Source: Pseudolabrys taiwanensis
Lineage (GTDB): Bacteria; Pseudomonadota; Alphaproteobacteria; Rhizobiales; Xanthobacteraceae
Reading direction: 5' to 3'
DNA: 64,000 nucleotides
Assembly: GCF_003367395.1 (NCBI RefSeq)
Contig: NZ_CP031417.1
Coordinates: 2,232,001 to 2,296,000 of the forward strand
Each line of letters starts with the position of its first letter. Position 1 is the first letter of the stretch. Shown one piece after another: positions 63,526-64,000 of the stretch. Position numbers and translations under genes: made by a program. The notes below the pieces were generated by a model, which was not told the DNA's origin, searched no databases, and was given only the letters and a program-made list of their open reading frames with translations.

Positions 63526-64000
63526 ATGATTAAAGATATTGTCGTCAATCTTGGTCTGGGCGACCGCGATCCGGCCAGCGAATTCGCGATCTCGTTGGCC
63601 GAGACGGTCGACGCCCATGTGCTCGGCGTCGCCTTTGCTTACGAACCTGTCATTCCCGGCTCGGTGATGGGCGGCATTCCGCCGGAGTTCATCGAAGCGC
63701 AACGCACCGAATCCGACAACAAGGCGCGCGCCGCCATCGAACGTTTCGAGGCCGCCGCCAAGCGCTCGAGCCTGTCGTTCGAAACGCGGGTCGTCACGGC
63801 GTCCATTTCCAGCGCGGCCGAACAACTCGGCCGCATCGCTCGCCGCTTCGATCTGGCCGTGGTCGGCCAGCCGGAGCGCGAGACCGGCATGCCGGAGGAA
63901 GTGGTCGACGAGGGCGTGCTGTTCGAAAGCGGCCGCCCGGTGGTCTTCGTGCCGTATATCTTCAAGGGCCCTGCCAAGCTCGACCGCGTCATGGTGTGCT
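63526..64000 (+). CDS. Universal stress protein family, N-terminal part (cut by window end)
   Basis: The frame is open from ATG 63526 to the window edge, giving 158 residues without a stop. It begins MIKDIVVNLGLGDRDPASEF and has the UspA-like SLAETVDAHVLGVAFAY, then FDLAVVGQPE and SGRPVVFVPY. A UspA domain ends near residue 147 and the chain continues, so it is probably a tandem two-domain protein. GGAG lies at 63511-63514. Such proteins aid survival under stress; binding partners are unknown. Confidence 0.85.
   Translation, partial: MIKDIVVNLGLGDRDPASEFAISLAETVDAHVLGVAFAYEPVIPGSVMGGIPPEFIEAQRTESDNKARAAIERFEAAAKRSSLSFETRVVTASISSAAEQLGRIARRFDLAVVGQPERETGMPEEVVDEGVLFESGRPVVFVPYIFKGPAKLDRVMVC

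Overview
The window comes from a high-GC alphaproteobacterium, most likely a soil or freshwater member of the Rhizobiales (Hyphomicrobiales) in the Bradyrhizobiaceae/Xanthobacteraceae range. The evidence is the combination of Bug, NitT/TauT and TRAP uptake systems, the HWE-family sensor kinase, small DUF6894 and DUF6496 proteins, the RibB protein with a degenerate GTP-cyclohydrolase half, and many intergenic palindromes. Genus and species cannot be fixed from the sequence alone. No rRNA, prophage, insertion sequence or CRISPR array was seen. There is one tRNA (Gln, anticodon TTG).

Bases 1-10,969 are an accessory catabolic and transport block, all on the plus strand. It holds the end of a molybdenum hydroxylase, a Bug-type solute-binding protein, an ACMSD-like amidohydrolase, a binding-protein-like protein without a signal peptide, a complete NitT/TauT-type ABC transporter, and a redox set: an SdhA-like flavoprotein, a lone 2Fe-2S protein and a full molybdenum hydroxylase large subunit. 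The substrate cannot be read from the sequence.

Bases 10,981-21,336 are a gamma-resorcylate (2,6-dihydroxybenzoate)/resorcinol catabolic cluster. GraF decarboxylates gamma-resorcylate to resorcinol. GraA and GraD hydroxylate resorcinol to hydroxyquinol. GraB opens the ring to maleylacetate and GraC reduces that to 3-oxoadipate. A TRAP transporter, a GST and a homoprotocatechuate-type extradiol dioxygenase lie on the graA side. A MarR regulator (GraR) is encoded in the middle. An identical 14-base element containing the palindrome ATTTGCAAAT lies at or just after the -10 box of three predicted promoters, giving a readable regulatory circuit.

Bases 21,436-31,000 carry signalling and surface genes: a CheB-CheR-PAS-HWE kinase fusion divergent from a stand-alone CheB, two small proteins, and a large S8 protease autotransporter. 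Bases 31,485-44,789 hold the tRNA, an acyl-CoA dehydrogenase, three SDR enzymes, a deacetylase, then xseB, a membrane hydrolase, dxs, tlyA, a MATE exporter and an RNA methyltransferase. Bases 44,913-55,858 are mostly housekeeping: ribB, aroC, slyX, fabI, an ECF sigma/anti-sigma pair, a DnaJ-type chaperone and pdxH. A noncoding stretch follows, with a candidate structured RNA of about 430 nt. The window ends with a glycolate oxidase operon interrupted by a toxin-antitoxin pair and thiM, a cytochrome c, and the start of a universal stress protein gene.
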